A stretch of DNA of 64,000 nt. Origin: Tetrapyrgos nigripes. Taxonomy: Eukaryota > Basidiomycota > Agaricomycetes > Agaricales > Campanellaceae. Every line of letters starts with the position of its first letter. The first letter of the stretch is position 1. Made by a program: the position numbers and the translations under genes. Shown piece after piece: positions 31,007-42,800 of the stretch. The stretch is taken from contig JAACJM010000004.1 of assembly GCA_013368315.1 (NCBI GenBank), forward strand, positions 744,001-808,000, written 5' to 3'. The notes under the pieces were generated by a model. The model was not told the DNA's origin, made no database searches, and was given only the letters and a program-made list of their open reading frames with translations.

Positions 31007-34000
31007 ATGATTCTTTTTGCACTCGTGGGGGCACTGCTCGCCCATCTCGCACCTCTAGTCGCTTCTCTGGGAACTTCATGTTCTGCACCTTTGGGTGCTG
31101 GGACTGCAGCTCCCTCGGACCCATTCTGGATGCAGGATATCAAGCATCAAGGAATTGCCGCTTTCAATCCAAATCCCTCTGGATACCAGGTATTCAGGAA
31201 CGTCAAAGATTTTGGTGCTCGCGGAGACGGTGTTACCGATGATACAGCTGCTATCAATGCAGCTATCTCTGCTGGAAACCGCTGTGGCCCTGAGGCAAAT
31301 TGCTCTTCTTCCACGTACGTATTTTCAAAGCGTATAGCTTTTTTTCTTAATTAATTGGTTTCGAAGTGTGACTCCTGCGGTCGTCTACTTCCCTTCTGGG
31401 TGCGTGTCTTCATCTCAGCGTTGATAATGTCATCCTAATGAATCCTTCTAGATCTTACCTTGTCTCTTCACCTATCATTGCATATTATTACACTCAACTA
31501 ATTGGTGATGCATTTTCTTGGTTTAAACAATTATTTTCTAATGTTACATTCCCTACAGGCGATGCCAAAAACCCTCCGACTCTGTTGGCCGATGCTTCGT
31601 TTGCTGGTTTGGCGGTCATTGACGCCGACCCTTATCTTCCTGGTGGAGCTCAGTGGTACACCGTATGTTCTTTAAATCCTCTTTATACAGCCCAACTGAT
31701 TCATAGTCAATTCAATAGAATCAAAATAACTTGTGCGTCTGCCAGAGCTCATGTGCAAGTAGACGGAATTTCTCAGTGCTCTCATTCCATAGCTTCCGAT
31801 CTGTTCGAAACTTCATCATCGACGTTAGAAGGTATATTCTGCGTAAAACCTCGCCGTCCACAATGTTCTCATTCAGGTCAATCCAGAGTACCCGCTGCCA
31901 ATAGCCAAGGCACAGGTATACACTGGTGGGTTTCAGCTTCATGAATCGGCCAGTACTACCAAAATACTCACTACGAAGCAGGCAAGTCGCTCAAGCCACC
32001 AGTCTTGTGAACATACAGTTCTTCATGTCTACTGCCTCAAATACTGCCCACCAAGGTGAGCTTCGTTTAAGAGGTATGTTTACTCGAGCTCTCACACATG
32101 TGAACCAGGCATATGGATGGAGAATGGAAGGTACTGAAAATCTTTGGTGCATGGAGCGCAGGATGCTAACAGAAGTTGCAGCGGTGGTTTCATGGGTGAT
32201 TTGGTTTTCAATGGCGGTTAGTCTATTCAAGTCTTCTCTTCTCGTCCCCGATTCTATACATTCTCCGACCGTGCAGGTAAATTTGGAATGTGGGTTGGCA
32301 ATCAACAGTAAGTCTGAGGAAGCCTATTCAGCGAAGAAGCCTGTTGACATCATTGTTCTTCCTCGACGTCAGATTCACCGTCAGGAACATCACGGTCAAC
32401 AATGCCAACACCGCTGTCTTTGGCAGCTGGAATTGGGGTGATGTCATTCGTGATTTTTGTCTTGGGGGAGTTACTGACTTTCTCTCTGTAGGCTGGACTT
32501 TCCAGGATGTGACAATCAATAATTGCCAGGTATTCCCCTAATATAGAGGTTGTCGCGCTCTGTTCACGCTATATCAGGTTGGATTCGATCTGACAACAGG
32601 TGGACTGACGGGAAAGACGCAAACGGTCGGAGCGGAAGCTATCATTGACGCCGTTGTTACCGATACACCTATTTTCGTTCGTTCTTCTGTTCCCAGCAAT
32701 GGGCATCTGGCGGGTTCATTAGTGATCAACAATGCGCAACTTAATAATGTCTCGACAGCAGTGGTACGTCGTCTCTGGCTTCCAAAGGCTTAGCAATAAC
32801 CTATAGCCCGGTTCTCGCTTTTGATTACAGGGTGTGGTCGGTGGCGCAACAGTACTAGCTGGTGGTACCACTACCATCGCAAGCTGGGGTCAGGGTAACA
32901 TTTACAGCGGAACGAATGGAACAGGACGCTTCGTGCAAGACAATATCGCAGCCGCTAACAAACCCGCAGCACTCCTTGATGGGTCAGGCAAAATTTTCGG
33001 AAGGACGCGACCTCAGTACGCGACTTATGCTGTTAGTCAGTTCGTCAGCGTCAGAGATAATGGTGCGAGTGGAGATGGGCAAACTGATGACACGGCAGCA
33101 CTTCAAGCTGTTTTCGATAAGGTCTGCTCAGACTTTTCATTGCCTTCAACTCCTTAGTGATGATCTTGTTACAGTTCGCAGGGTGTAAAATCATTTTCTT
33201 TGACGCAGGCACCTATATCGTTACTTCGACCCTCAGGATTCCTGCGGGTACACAGATGATCGGAGAGGGTTGGTCTGTTATTTCTGGCAAGGGATCTGCG
33301 TTCCAAAACCAGTACAATCCTCAAGTTGTCGTACAAGTCGGCGCACCGGATTCTCAAGGGGTGGTTGAGATCACCGATATTATTTTCTCCACTGTAGGAC
33401 CTAGTAAGCTGAAATGTCTTCAAGTCTTTATCTGCTCAATTGCTGATCATACTAAATCTCGCAGCTGCGGGTGCTATCGTCGTGGAATGGAACGTAAAAC
33501 AGCCTAACGGTATGCAAGGAGGGGCTGGGATGTGGGACTCACACATAAGGTATGTGCTTTCTTAGCAGACGTTGAAATGCAAAGTTCTGATATGATCGTA
33601 GACTTGGAGGAGCAGCTGGAACAAATTTCGAGACCGATTGCCCAACCTCCCAAGCGAATAATCCTAATCCCAACTGCTTCGCGGCATTCCTAGCACTCCA
33701 TTTAACGTCTGGTTCCACCGCCTACTTGGAGGCGAGTCGCCGAAGTTTGTCTATGCGGTTGCACGTGTGCTAATTCCCAATCACCTTAGGGAACCTGGGT
33801 GTGGCTTGCTGACCATGATCTTGACGGAAATGGTTCTTCCCAAATTTCTCTCTACTCAGGACGTGGTATCTTGTCCGAGTCGGCTGGCCCCGTCTGGATG
33901 ATTGGCACTGCTTGTACGTTCCGTCTTGCTCAAACGAGAGTATGCTCTCTTATCATCGTGCTTTAACAAGCCGAGCATCATACGCTCTATCAGTACAACT

Positions 34001-34620
34001 TGGTGAATGCAGCCAACCACTATATGGGTTTGATACAGACAGAGACGGTACGAGATACCCAAGATTGCAAGTTGTACACTCTCTAATGACGATTCTTGAC
34101 ATCTTTGCAGGCGTATTACCAACCAACCCCTAATGCTCCAGCACCCTTCTTCGTCAACTTTGCTTTCCATGATCCAATTACTTTCGTCGGAGGCAGTGGA
34201 TGGGGATTACGAGTCGCAACTTCGACAGATATCATCGTCTTTGGCGCTGGCCTCTACAGTTTCTTCCATGTGAGGATTTTCATCCAACCTCGTACGAGGC
34301 CTTTGAAACTAATAAAATTATCTCCTTCCTCTTTCTTCATCTCTTGAAACCAGAACTACAACCAAACCTGTCTGGATAGCTTCAACTGCCAGTCACAAAT
34401 CATGACCGTAGACTCGTCATCATCGCTCCACATTTACAGTCTCTCAACCGTCGCGACTACATTCCAACTGAGCGTCAACCAGAACGGTGTTATAAACCAG
34501 AGTGACAATAGAGATGGGTTTGCTTCGACTGTGACTGCTTGGAGTCAGTCTTCTCAATGTTTGCTTTCGGGTTCTATGGAAGAGGAAGATCTATCTCTTC
34601 AATATGTCATGGATCACTAA
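31007..34620 (+). CDS. Exo-beta-1,3-glucanase, glycoside hydrolase family 55 (GH55-1)
   Basis: A secreted enzyme that releases glucose or short products from the ends of beta-1,3-glucan, in wall remodelling, fungal autolysis or laminarin use. Starts with a signal peptide (MILFALVGALLAHLAPLVAS). There are two pectate-lyase-like beta-helix domains, each opened by its signature (DFGARGDGVTDDTAAIN and DNGASGDGQTDDTAALQ). Other family blocks are TPAVVYFPSG, YYYTQLIGDA, GFMGDLVFNGGKFGMWVGNQ, WVWLADHDLD and HHTLYQYNLVNAANHYMG. More than fifteen short introns splice cleanly. One intron after AYLE uses a GC donor (GAG|GCGAGT) where the copy has GT. The C-terminus runs about 30 codons past the stop position of GH55-2. 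No frame break found. Confidence 0.93.
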
Positions 34621-35030
34621 GTTATTGAACGAATGTACTTACGGAGTAGAATCTAAAAACAAAGTGATCAAAAAATGTCGGTTCCACAATTTCACTCAAG
34701 CTTCGACCCAGAAGCACTCGGGATTAGAATGCGTCAGAGAACATTGTCAGAATGTGTATAATACCATCAAGTGCAATTCCACCCTCTCCATACCTTTTCA
34801 CGGTCTCCTACTCAGCGACCACGGAGAAAGAATGATCAGAATTTGTGGATGTATCTATGCAACTTGGTAGATGATTGATAAAAAATGCTCAGAAATGTGT
34901 GCCTACATGCATGTTGTACCTACTCGTGCTGGCCGTAAATGTACTCATATAACCTATCAACCTGTTCATCACCATCAACTAGCCCAAACACCTGGACCCA
35001 CACGGTCAAGAGTCCAAACTACTCTACTCC
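34621..35030. other. Convergent gap between GH55-1 and PSD1
   Basis: The first half (to about 34,865) is shared with the flank of GH55-2. The rest is unique. No gene seen. Confidence 0.5.
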
Positions 35031-36903
35031 TCACTCCATCTTCACCTTACCCTCATCCTTCCTCTCCTTCCTCGCAGCTTGTTGATCCCTCTCAGCAAGC
35101 ATACCAAGCCTACTCTTCAAATCCCCCAACCTCTCCCCAACCTTGACCTTCTGCCCGGCTTTGACCGAAAACTCGAAATCAGCAGGTGCCTCGAAAACCA
35201 AGACAATGGTGCTTCCTAGACAGAATCCACCCATTTCTTGAGCGGGAAGGAGAGGTTGACCGTTTAAGATGGGTGAAGCGGCGGAGTAGACGGCTTCGGC
35301 GTAGGTACCTGGCGGGAGGGTGTACCCGCGAACGTTGGTACGAAGGGCCTGGAACAGAGCATTTAGAGGTATAATCAAAAGAAAGAGAAAGAGAAAGAAA
35401 GAAACACCTACCTGATCAAAATTAATCTTGATACTCCCTACATTCGTTGCACCAACAGGAACCATCCCAAAAAATCCATACCTCCACTTGCCCAACAACG
35501 CAACCCTCTCATTCAACACAAACAAATTCTGCAATCTCCTTGCCATATAAGGTGACACCGAAAACAACTCTCCCACAAAATGCCTACGTTTCTCGACCAC
35601 CCATGCCGTTGGACTGTGGAATCGGTGATAATCCCCAGGAGCGAGATAAATGACGGTGAAGTAGAGAGAGTTGCCTGGTTTGACCGTTGCACCCGAGACA
35701 CTTCGTTTTCGTTCCAACGTGGGTTTAACACCCATCTCGAGAGCGACTGAAGCATCATGTACAAGTGCCTCCTGTAAATCCTTCTGAACAACCGACGCAT
35801 CGACTTGGTCTCCATACTTTTTGGGCAAAAATCCTTTCATCTCGTCATTCTCTTTACTCGGCGTGGGTGGTGTCGAATCCGTAGGTGACGAGATCCCAAT
35901 CAGCTGTTCGAGACTATACTCAATACCATTGACATTAGCGAAATCGTGATCGTCCACGACAGGCATTTTATCCCTATGCGATGGCGCGACATGAGGCGGG
36001 GGTGTTCCGGGTCGTTCCACACCGAGTAAAGCATCCAAAGAATAAGTCATACCCTTGACTTGTTCCACCCGAAAATCCTGTACCGTGCCAAAATGTAATA
36101 TCCTTCCATCGGCAGGGCTAACGAGGATAGCGTCATCTACGGGCCGAGCACCTTCTTTGAGCTGGCGGTAGAAGAAGTCACCTAGACTGGCGTATTCGCG
36201 GAGGTCTGAGGGTTCTATTTCGTCGAGGTTGCAGCCAAAGGCTGTTGCGTAGACTTTGAGACCGATAGGACGGAACCAGACCGGGAGTTCGAGAGAGTTG
36301 AGGTAGCCCCATACTCGGGACATGTTTCGTAAGGGTAGTGCGCCTAGAACGTGTACCTATTTGCAACGTGTTATGATTTGAGAGGAGTAGGAGAAGGGAG
36401 CCAACACATCTCTCACCTGCCACGGACCTTTCAACTTGATAACTTCAATACCATCCTCATCCAATTCAACCTCCTTGCCTGCATGCTTGCGCTTTTTACG
36501 GTATTGTATAACGACGAGAAGGATAGCACCAACTGCAATCGGTAAAGGGTACCATTTTGTAGGGGTTTGTGTCCACGCGTTGATTAACTTGCCTTGGTAA
36601 ACATTAGGAGGAGTTGTGAAAGACGGAGAACGAAAAGAATTTACGATAGAGTGGAAGTGTCTTTCCTAAATCATTAGGGTCAAAGCCACCTGGATTAGAA
36701 CCTTGACCAGTGCTATGAGTCGCATATGCTCTTCTCCAACCCTCGTTCTTGACGGAGCGAAGAATAGCAGATGTTTTATTGGTCCCGCGAGTCCAACATT
36801 TCGCTATAGTAGATGAAGCTGAAGAGTTGAAAACACGAGAAGCAGCTCCGGAAACAGAGAACGGGTGTTTACCCTTTAGAAAGACGTGCTTTTTGGTGAA
36901 CAT
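35031..36903 (-). CDS. PSD1: Phosphatidylserine decarboxylase, mitochondrial type
   Basis: Converts phosphatidylserine to phosphatidylethanolamine at the mitochondrial inner membrane. Four exons (36645-36903, 36417-36592, 35412-36356, 35031-35348) sum to 565 residues. Basic Ser/Arg-rich targeting N-terminus (MFTKKHVFLKGKHPFSVSG), then a membrane segment (WYPLPIAVGAILLVVIQY). Catalytic-domain blocks are REYASLGDFFYRQLKEGARP, VSPADGRILHFG, YLAPGDYHRFHSP and GFFGMVPVGATNVGSI. The LGST self-cleavage motif that forms the pyruvoyl group is in GGFCLGSTIVLVFEAP. A low-complexity insert of about 90 residues after VKGMTYSLDALLGVE contains a second similar piece (IEYSLEQLIGIS). A short fragment of this gene occurs at 46.42 kb. 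Confidence 0.95.
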
Positions 36904-36967
36904 CCGGACACTTATGAGTGCATGAAGAGAGCAGACACGTCGAGAATCAGGGTCATTTACTGGTCAT
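36904..36967. other. PSD1 upstream gap
   Basis: Short gap between the PSD1 start and the doubtful plus-strand frame; no clear promoter motif. Confidence 0.3.
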
Positions 36968-37669
36968 ATGCGTGTATGTAACCCTAACCCGGAATCACAT
37001 GTTAAGAAGGCTATTTTGATTACCATTTTTACTGCAGACTTTCTGGCAAGCGAATCATCGTGTGCAGGTCAAGTTGTTGGCAAGTTTAGTGCAAGTAGCT
37101 GTACATGTAGTTTGGCTGTGGTACTGAGATGTGAATTTACTAACAGCAACAACTACATACTACCCCGTTGGCAGAACTTCGATTTCAATCCAGCGGTCAA
37201 CAATACCGACACATCATTTTCCAATCATTTTCGCTTGAATTGTAACAACGCGTATACACTTTTCATTTTGCTTGAAGCATGGGGCTTGAGAGCAAAGATC
37301 ATTTTACAGACCCATTGCCTTGTTGCCTTCGAATTCCTTGGGATGAAGGTCGCGTGCAATTTGACCAGTCGGTTTTTAGAATCCATGGGAGAACAAACTA
37401 GAACGTCGTCTGCTGTCCTTGTCTCCACTGACAGACCATCATGCATCATTTATCAACTGGAATTCGAACCAGCTCCCAAGGAAATTAGAGAAACGTGGTC
37501 CTTGTCGACGAACATACAGAAACGTTCACTTCAAACTAAGAGGATGTTCAGCAGTTTGGGAGAAGGAGGTGAAATTGTCCAGAAAATAATAACGCCTGAA
37601 TTGCGTCTGAGACGATGTCACCTTGCTTGTCAAGGTCCTTCTTCTCTGACCGACAAGTCGGACGACTGA
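36968..37669 (+). CDS. Uncharacterised 233-codon frame
   Basis: An intronless frame from ATG 36968. It has no signal peptide, repeats or motif I recognise, and codon use looks unremarkable. It stands in a 1.3-kb gap between the PSD1 start and the mucin gene. A chance frame of this length is possible but not common at this base composition. Transcript data would decide. Confidence 0.28.
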   Translation: MRVCNPNPESHVKKAILITIFTADFLASESSCAGQVVGKFSASSCTCSLAVVLRCEFTNSNNYILPRWQNFDFNPAVNNTDTSFSNHFRLNCNNAYTLFILLEAWGLRAKIILQTHCLVAFEFLGMKVACNLTSRFLESMGEQTRTSSAVLVSTDRPSCIIYQLEFEPAPKEIRETWSLSTNIQKRSLQTKRMFSSLGEGGEIVQKIITPELRLRRCHLACQGPSSLTDKSDD

Positions 37670-38207
37670 TACCTTTTTCGTCTACATGTACAAATAAATG
37701 ACGTAGTAACGGTCTAGACCTCTCAGCAAACGTTAGCAGTTCAGCGGAACCTTATCTGGCAAGCCTTCTCCAGTTTTTTGCCCGGACCTTCCTGAAATCT
37801 CTGAAAACGACGGAGGAAGGAGCTTGTCGGAGCCGAAAAGTGGCGTGTAGAGTCGCCCACCTAGCGTGACGTCGAGTGTCTGTCACAGTTTGTTGATGAG
37901 CCAGCAGTGCTATTTTCTTGGCAAAACTGCGCCCACTACAGCAGACTACAGCAGCTGTGGTCGGTTTCTTTGTTAAAAAAAAAAACATAAGTCAAAAGCT
38001 TGTTGTAGCATTCCTGCTGTCAGAAAGGTAGAGATAAATGAAAATAATATTTGAGGAGTTTTTTGATAGGATCAAAATGATCGACCTACTAATTCCCAGC
38101 GGAGAATCTCCTTTTGTTCCCTCACCCCTTCCACTCATTGCTGCCATTAGTTGCTAGCATCACGGTCTTTACTTCGCAGGTCCCCCTGCACAATCCAATA
38201 AAAACGC
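37670..38207. other. Upstream region of the MSB2-like gene
   Basis: A 538-base presumed promoter with a poly-A stretch near 37,976 and no TATA box I trust. A CT-rich leader precedes the ATG at 38208. Confidence 0.4.
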
Positions 38208-40794
38208 ATGAAGTCCCTACTCTTCCCTATCTATTCTCTCTTTTTCGCCGTCCTCGCCGCTCATGCCATCAATTCGTCCAACCAAAACTCCTTTGCCCGT
38301 CGTTCTCTCTTGAAGAGCCACAGAAACCTCAGGCGCCAGTTAGACCTTTCTCCTCTTCTAGGTGCGTCCTCCCAACCCTGAGCGCTTGCTCCGACCCCGC
38401 TGACACTTGACGTTTTCTGTCCAGACGCTTTTGGTGGCAACGGTAACGACGATGGACCAGGTCCTCAAAACCCTGACTCTTCTACTTCCTCCAGCGAAGA
38501 CGGTACTCCTAACCCTGATTCGACTTCTTCCGGCCCAACGACAACCCCTGGTCTCCTCGCAGGTATCTTGAATCCCCTGGATACTGGATTGGCTGGATTA
38601 GGCACTACACTCAATAGCGGGCTGGGAGATATCGGCAATGCCCTTACTTCCACAACGTCCTTATTCCAGCCGACAACCTCTCTCGTCGAACCTGTTTCCA
38701 CTACCGCTTCAGACACGGTCTCCAGCTCTACATCAGCCACTGACACGGAAGCTACCATTGCGCCTTCTACCTCTACAGATGCTAGTGCACCCACAACTAC
38801 CTCTACAGATGCTAGCACACCCACAAGCACCTCTACAGATGGTGGCATTCTCGGTACAATTATTGGTGGTTTGACCAGTGCTTTGGATCCCTCTCCTACG
38901 ACGACGTCGGATACCAATACTTCTGAGACGACAGCTGGTACAGATGTTGCGACAGACACTTCTCCGACAACAAATGGCACAGATGTTGTGACAGACACCT
39001 CTGGGACGACAACTGGCACAGATGTTCCGACTGACACCACTTCTACTGGTGGTGGTATCCTCAGTTCGGTCATTGGAGGCTTGACCAGCGCCTTAAATCC
39101 GTCTCCTACTACCGACAGCACTCCGACGACAGACGGCACTGATACCGCTCCCCCAACTTCAGTCACTGCTGCTCCCACTGATACCCCTTCACCAACCTCT
39201 AGTGATGGCGGTATTCTCAGTTCGGTCATTGGAGGCTTGACCAGCGCCTTAAATCCGTCTCCTACCGACAGCACTCCGACGACAAACGGCACTGATACCG
39301 CTCCCCCAACTTCAGTCACTGCTGCTCCCACTGATACCCCTTCACCAACCTCTAGTGATGGCGGTATTCTCAGTTCGGTCATTGGTGGTTTGAGCAGCGT
39401 ATTAAATCCGTCTTCCACCCCTTCGTCCACCGTCAGTTCACCGCCAGATTCAGTCACCCCTTCGTCCCCCGTCAGTTCACTGCCAGATTCAGTCCCCCCT
39501 TCGTCAGCCCCCCCTTCGAGTTCTGGCGGAGGTATTATTAGTTCTATCATAAGCATCCTGAACCCACCGTCGTCTGTGCCACCGTCGTCTGTGCCACCAT
39601 CGTCTGTGCCACCATCGTCTGTGCCACCATCGTCTGTGCCACCGTCGTCTGTACCACCATCGTCTGTTCCCCCAGCTTCAGTCACGGTCTTACCTAGCTC
39701 GAGCGGATTCAGCAATGTCCTCAGTAGTTCTGACACTATTCTGCAGTCCTCGCGCGTTCTTTCTTCTATGCCTTCTATTACCTTCCCCACCAACAGCAGG
39801 AGTGTAGTTACCCAGGTCAGCACCAGTACCGCTGTCGTCACTACTGTCGTCTCGATCGCTTCAGAGTTTTCTTTCCTCACTGGAAGCTCTCTCGCATTCA
39901 CTTCGGTGTCACTCTCCAGTCCCACAATTACCGACCCCGATGAGGCGACGACAACGGTCTCCCAAACCGGGTCCGCTGCCGCCCCCGTCAACACCGCCCC
40001 TCTCCCATCTGGGCTTCCTTACAGGATCATGCCTAGTTCTCAATTAGATACCACCCAGAATTTCGCTGGTTATACCCTTATTAGTCTTTTGTTCAACAAC
40101 GAGTTGAATTGGCCATTCGTCGTCGACAGCTCTTTGGCCAGCAGTCAGATCTTTGCTTACCTTCCTGTTATCTTGCAGAATTCGCTGGGAATTACCGGTG
40201 AGTTTTCTTCTTTTCTGCGCTTTTCTTTCTGCAACTGATCCAAATGGGAACGACTTTTCAGCCGACCAAGTCAAGACCTGGGTCGAGCAGGTGTACATTC
40301 CTTCGTCCTACCGTGGCCCTCAAGATGCCGACGAACTTCAAACCATGTTCCTTGGTTACATCCCCACAAACAAAGTCGATGAACTCGCTGCTCAGATCAA
40401 AGTCAAGACTTCCGCCTTCTACACCAGTACCAATGACGCAGTCGCTCAGGCTCTCGCTCAACGCGTTGATTCCGGCTTCTCTCTTCTCTCTGTCCAAGAT
40501 CCCGCCAATGGTGACAAAGCCCCAGGTCAATCCAATTCTGGCAACGGCAACAACGGAGCATCTAGCGACTCTTCCCGTCAAGACACCATTATCGGTGTCA
40601 CCGTCTCCCTTGGTGTCGTTGCCGTCCTCATCCTCGCTTACCTTGTCTTCCGATCTCATAAACGAAGACAGGAAGCTGCGCACAGGAGATTGTCAGATCC
40701 TATAGGCGGCCAGGACAGAGAAGGAGAGAATTCGACCAGGATAGTATTGGAGGACAGAGGAGGAGGAGCTTCTATTTCGCGCAAGATTCGTTGA
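38208..40794 (+). CDS. MSB2: MSB2-like signalling mucin
   Basis: A cell-surface sensor whose shed glycosylated ectodomain gates MAP-kinase signalling (filamentation, osmotic and wall stress, surface sensing). Three exons (38208-38361, 38425-40197, 40262-40794) sum to 819 residues. Signal peptide MKSLLFPIYSLFFAVLAAHA; then a long Ser/Thr/Pro-rich region with tandem repeats. A conserved membrane-proximal domain follows (YTLISLLFNNELNWPFVVDS, QIFAYLPVILQNSLGI, VEQVYIPSSYRGPQDADELQ, LGYIPTNKVDELAAQIK), then one membrane helix (IIGVTVSLGVVAVLILAYLV) and a short basic tail. The membrane-proximal blocks match the MSB2 homology domain as I recall it from fungal MSB2. The mucin part is predicted to be heavily O-glycosylated. 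Confidence 0.88.
39054..39410 (+). repeat. Tandem repeats of 156/153 bases in the mucin gene
   Basis: Three in-frame units begin at about 39054, 39210 and 39363 with GGTAT(C/T)CTCAGTTCGGTC. They encode GGILSSVIGGLTSALNPSP plus a Thr-rich tail. A more diverged unit starts near 38844. The near identity suggests recent expansion. Confidence 0.9.
39564..39683 (+). repeat. 15-base minisatellite encoding PPSSV
   Basis: Seven PPSSV units plus one PPASV, in frame, with synonymous differences only (CCA/CCG; GTG/GTA/GTT). Likely length-variable between strains. Confidence 0.95.
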
Positions 40795-42800
40795 GGGGTT
40801 TCCAAGGGGAGGGGTCGGACGGGTATACATATACATATACACATGATGCCGGGACTGATTGTCAGATGTCCCAGAGGAGACCGGTTATGCCATCTGCGAT
40901 CTCAGCTCCCATTTTGAGGGAGAGCAGTATGAACTGGTAAACGATAACCTCGACATGTCTAAAGCTCTGAAACGGTCGATATCTGGCTGTGGTGTGTAGA
41001 CTTACGCATCATCCATCCATCCGTCCATGGTTGGATTTGTCTGTTCGTTCTGTTTCTGTTTCTCGTTTGATGTCCTGTGTTTTGTCCCTCTGTTACCTAC
41101 CACCCCTGTCACTCCTTTGCTTACTTCTTCCCTTCCCTTCTTTTTCCTTACCGTTCCTTTTGCTGCTCCTGGTTACCGTCTACACTAACGGTGCATTAGG
41201 GAGGAGGACCGCTACGACTTGACTTTTCGACGCTTCTCAAGAATTTAACCGCCGGATCCTGGTGGTCCTATGCATGCATGCATATTATCCATATTCCTTG
41301 CATATCTGCATATTTATCCCTTTGCATCTGATTCTGACGTCCCCTGATCTCTGCGGCGATACAATAGATAGGGAATCCCTCTTGCTTGCTCGCTTCACCT
41401 AGTACGACTTTGCTAGTGCCACATATATATTATATATATACCTTTTACTTACAGGTCTCTGGTTCACCCAGACAGTATTGGGTTCGGATTTGATAGTATA
41501 CTACTTACTCGTCGATCATTTGGATACATCCATACTACCCCACTGACAGCAACATTTGTACCCGGTGAGTTGTTGCCTCGAGGGTTTCGGGCTTGCTGTG
41601 CGCGCCGTGTTACCTTAGTGTTCTGCGTTTTGCTTGCTTTCTTCTCCTTTCCTGGATCGCGGATACAGACACTTCTCAGTTACGGTGTTTTTCTACTTTT
41701 CTACTTTTCTGTTTACTTCTACCTTCTACTACTTCTACTTTTCTGTTTACTTTCTACCTTCTACTACTTGTTACTCTTAGTCTCTTGGGTACCTAGTTGG
41801 GGTTGTGTCAATGATCTGTCTTTTTACTCACGAAGGACGTTGGCAGTCGCATGAAATATTATGTTGTTCGTCTATGCAATCTTTTAGGCCCGATGCCGAA
41901 CCTCGGCAGCGGAGTTTGAGTATTTCAGAAAAAACTTTCTTCGCTTATTTGTGCCAACACTTTCAACTCTGAACGATTTTGCGCTCTTGGTGAGTTCCCT
42001 TTCCTTCCTTATACCTTTCTACATCTACAGTGATGATCCAAACCTTAACCATACTTTACCACATTCCGAATACATCGTGTGGAGCCTATAATCGATTTCA
42101 GCCTTGTCTGACAATTCTTTTTTGATTTTCTTTCCTCTCTCAAGATTTGACGCTGATGCCCTTATTTCTTCAGGTCTTCGTGTCTCTGTATCTGTCTTTG
42201 TCTCTGTAGGAATATTTCTCTCTATGTGTTGGTCGTGGTAATCAGGTTGGTGGTGAGTATCATCGACATCCTCGTTCTGTCTGCTTTTCATTCCTTTCCA
42301 CGACGTTACTTGTCCTTTCATGATGACATTTATTCGATGGGCGGACACAATTGCAGCTCGTCCATACAAGCCTCCTGGTGTACAAATTGGAGGTGGATGG
42401 GGATGCTTGCTGAAATGCATCGAGAACTGATTTTTTCTCTATATTCTTCTTCTTTTGCCTTTTTTCCCCATCTGTTTACCCTGTCTCTATGTTTGTTGTC
42501 CTCTAGTCAGTGTGCTAACAGAAGATTCCTTTTCAGACGTGTTTGCTTCTCGGTCTACGATTTCATGTACTTCTCATGTACTCGTAATACATACACATGC
42601 TGCCTATTTGGATCCACATTGTGCCAACTTGAACTATGACCGTTATTTTCCATTTCACTCTTCATCGCAGCCGGTCCTTTGACACGACATACTGAAGGTT
42701 GAGGGTTGATTCAAAGTTCCTAGCCCCTAGTCCATATACATAAGAACTATTCCTACACTACACGTATGCATGTATCTCGACAACAAATCCCAACGTAACA
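40795..42800. other. 2-kb gene-poor gap
   Basis: Composition is strongly C/T-rich, with TA-rich pieces (TATATATTATATATATA near 41.43 kb) and GCATGCATGCAT near 41.27 kb. Several frames are open only because of pyrimidine bias. Much of it may be long UTR of the mucin gene. No protein or structural RNA recognised. Confidence 0.5.

Larger units (their letters stand above)
30440..34865 (+). repeat. Left arm of large inverted duplication (GH55-1)
   Basis: The whole GH55-1 gene plus about 0.55 kb upstream and 0.25 kb downstream is matched in reverse complement by 46,420-50,990. Landmarks outside the gene: TTGCGAAATCTCC upstream and GAGTAGGAGACCGTGAAAAG (as reverse complement) downstream. Introns are at the same places in both copies. 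The outer edge is my estimate because similarity fades gradually. Confidence 0.85.

Noticed and set aside
38465..39994. A 509-codon open frame antisense to the mucin gene
   Set aside because: It is open only because the sense-strand Ser/Thr/Pro repeats avoid stop complements. The sense frame has a signal peptide, splice sites, the MSB2 domain and a membrane helix.
41230..42040. Pyrimidine-rich frames considered as a gene or structural RNA
   Set aside because: Composition bias alone explains the open frames; I saw no conserved motif or convincing stem.
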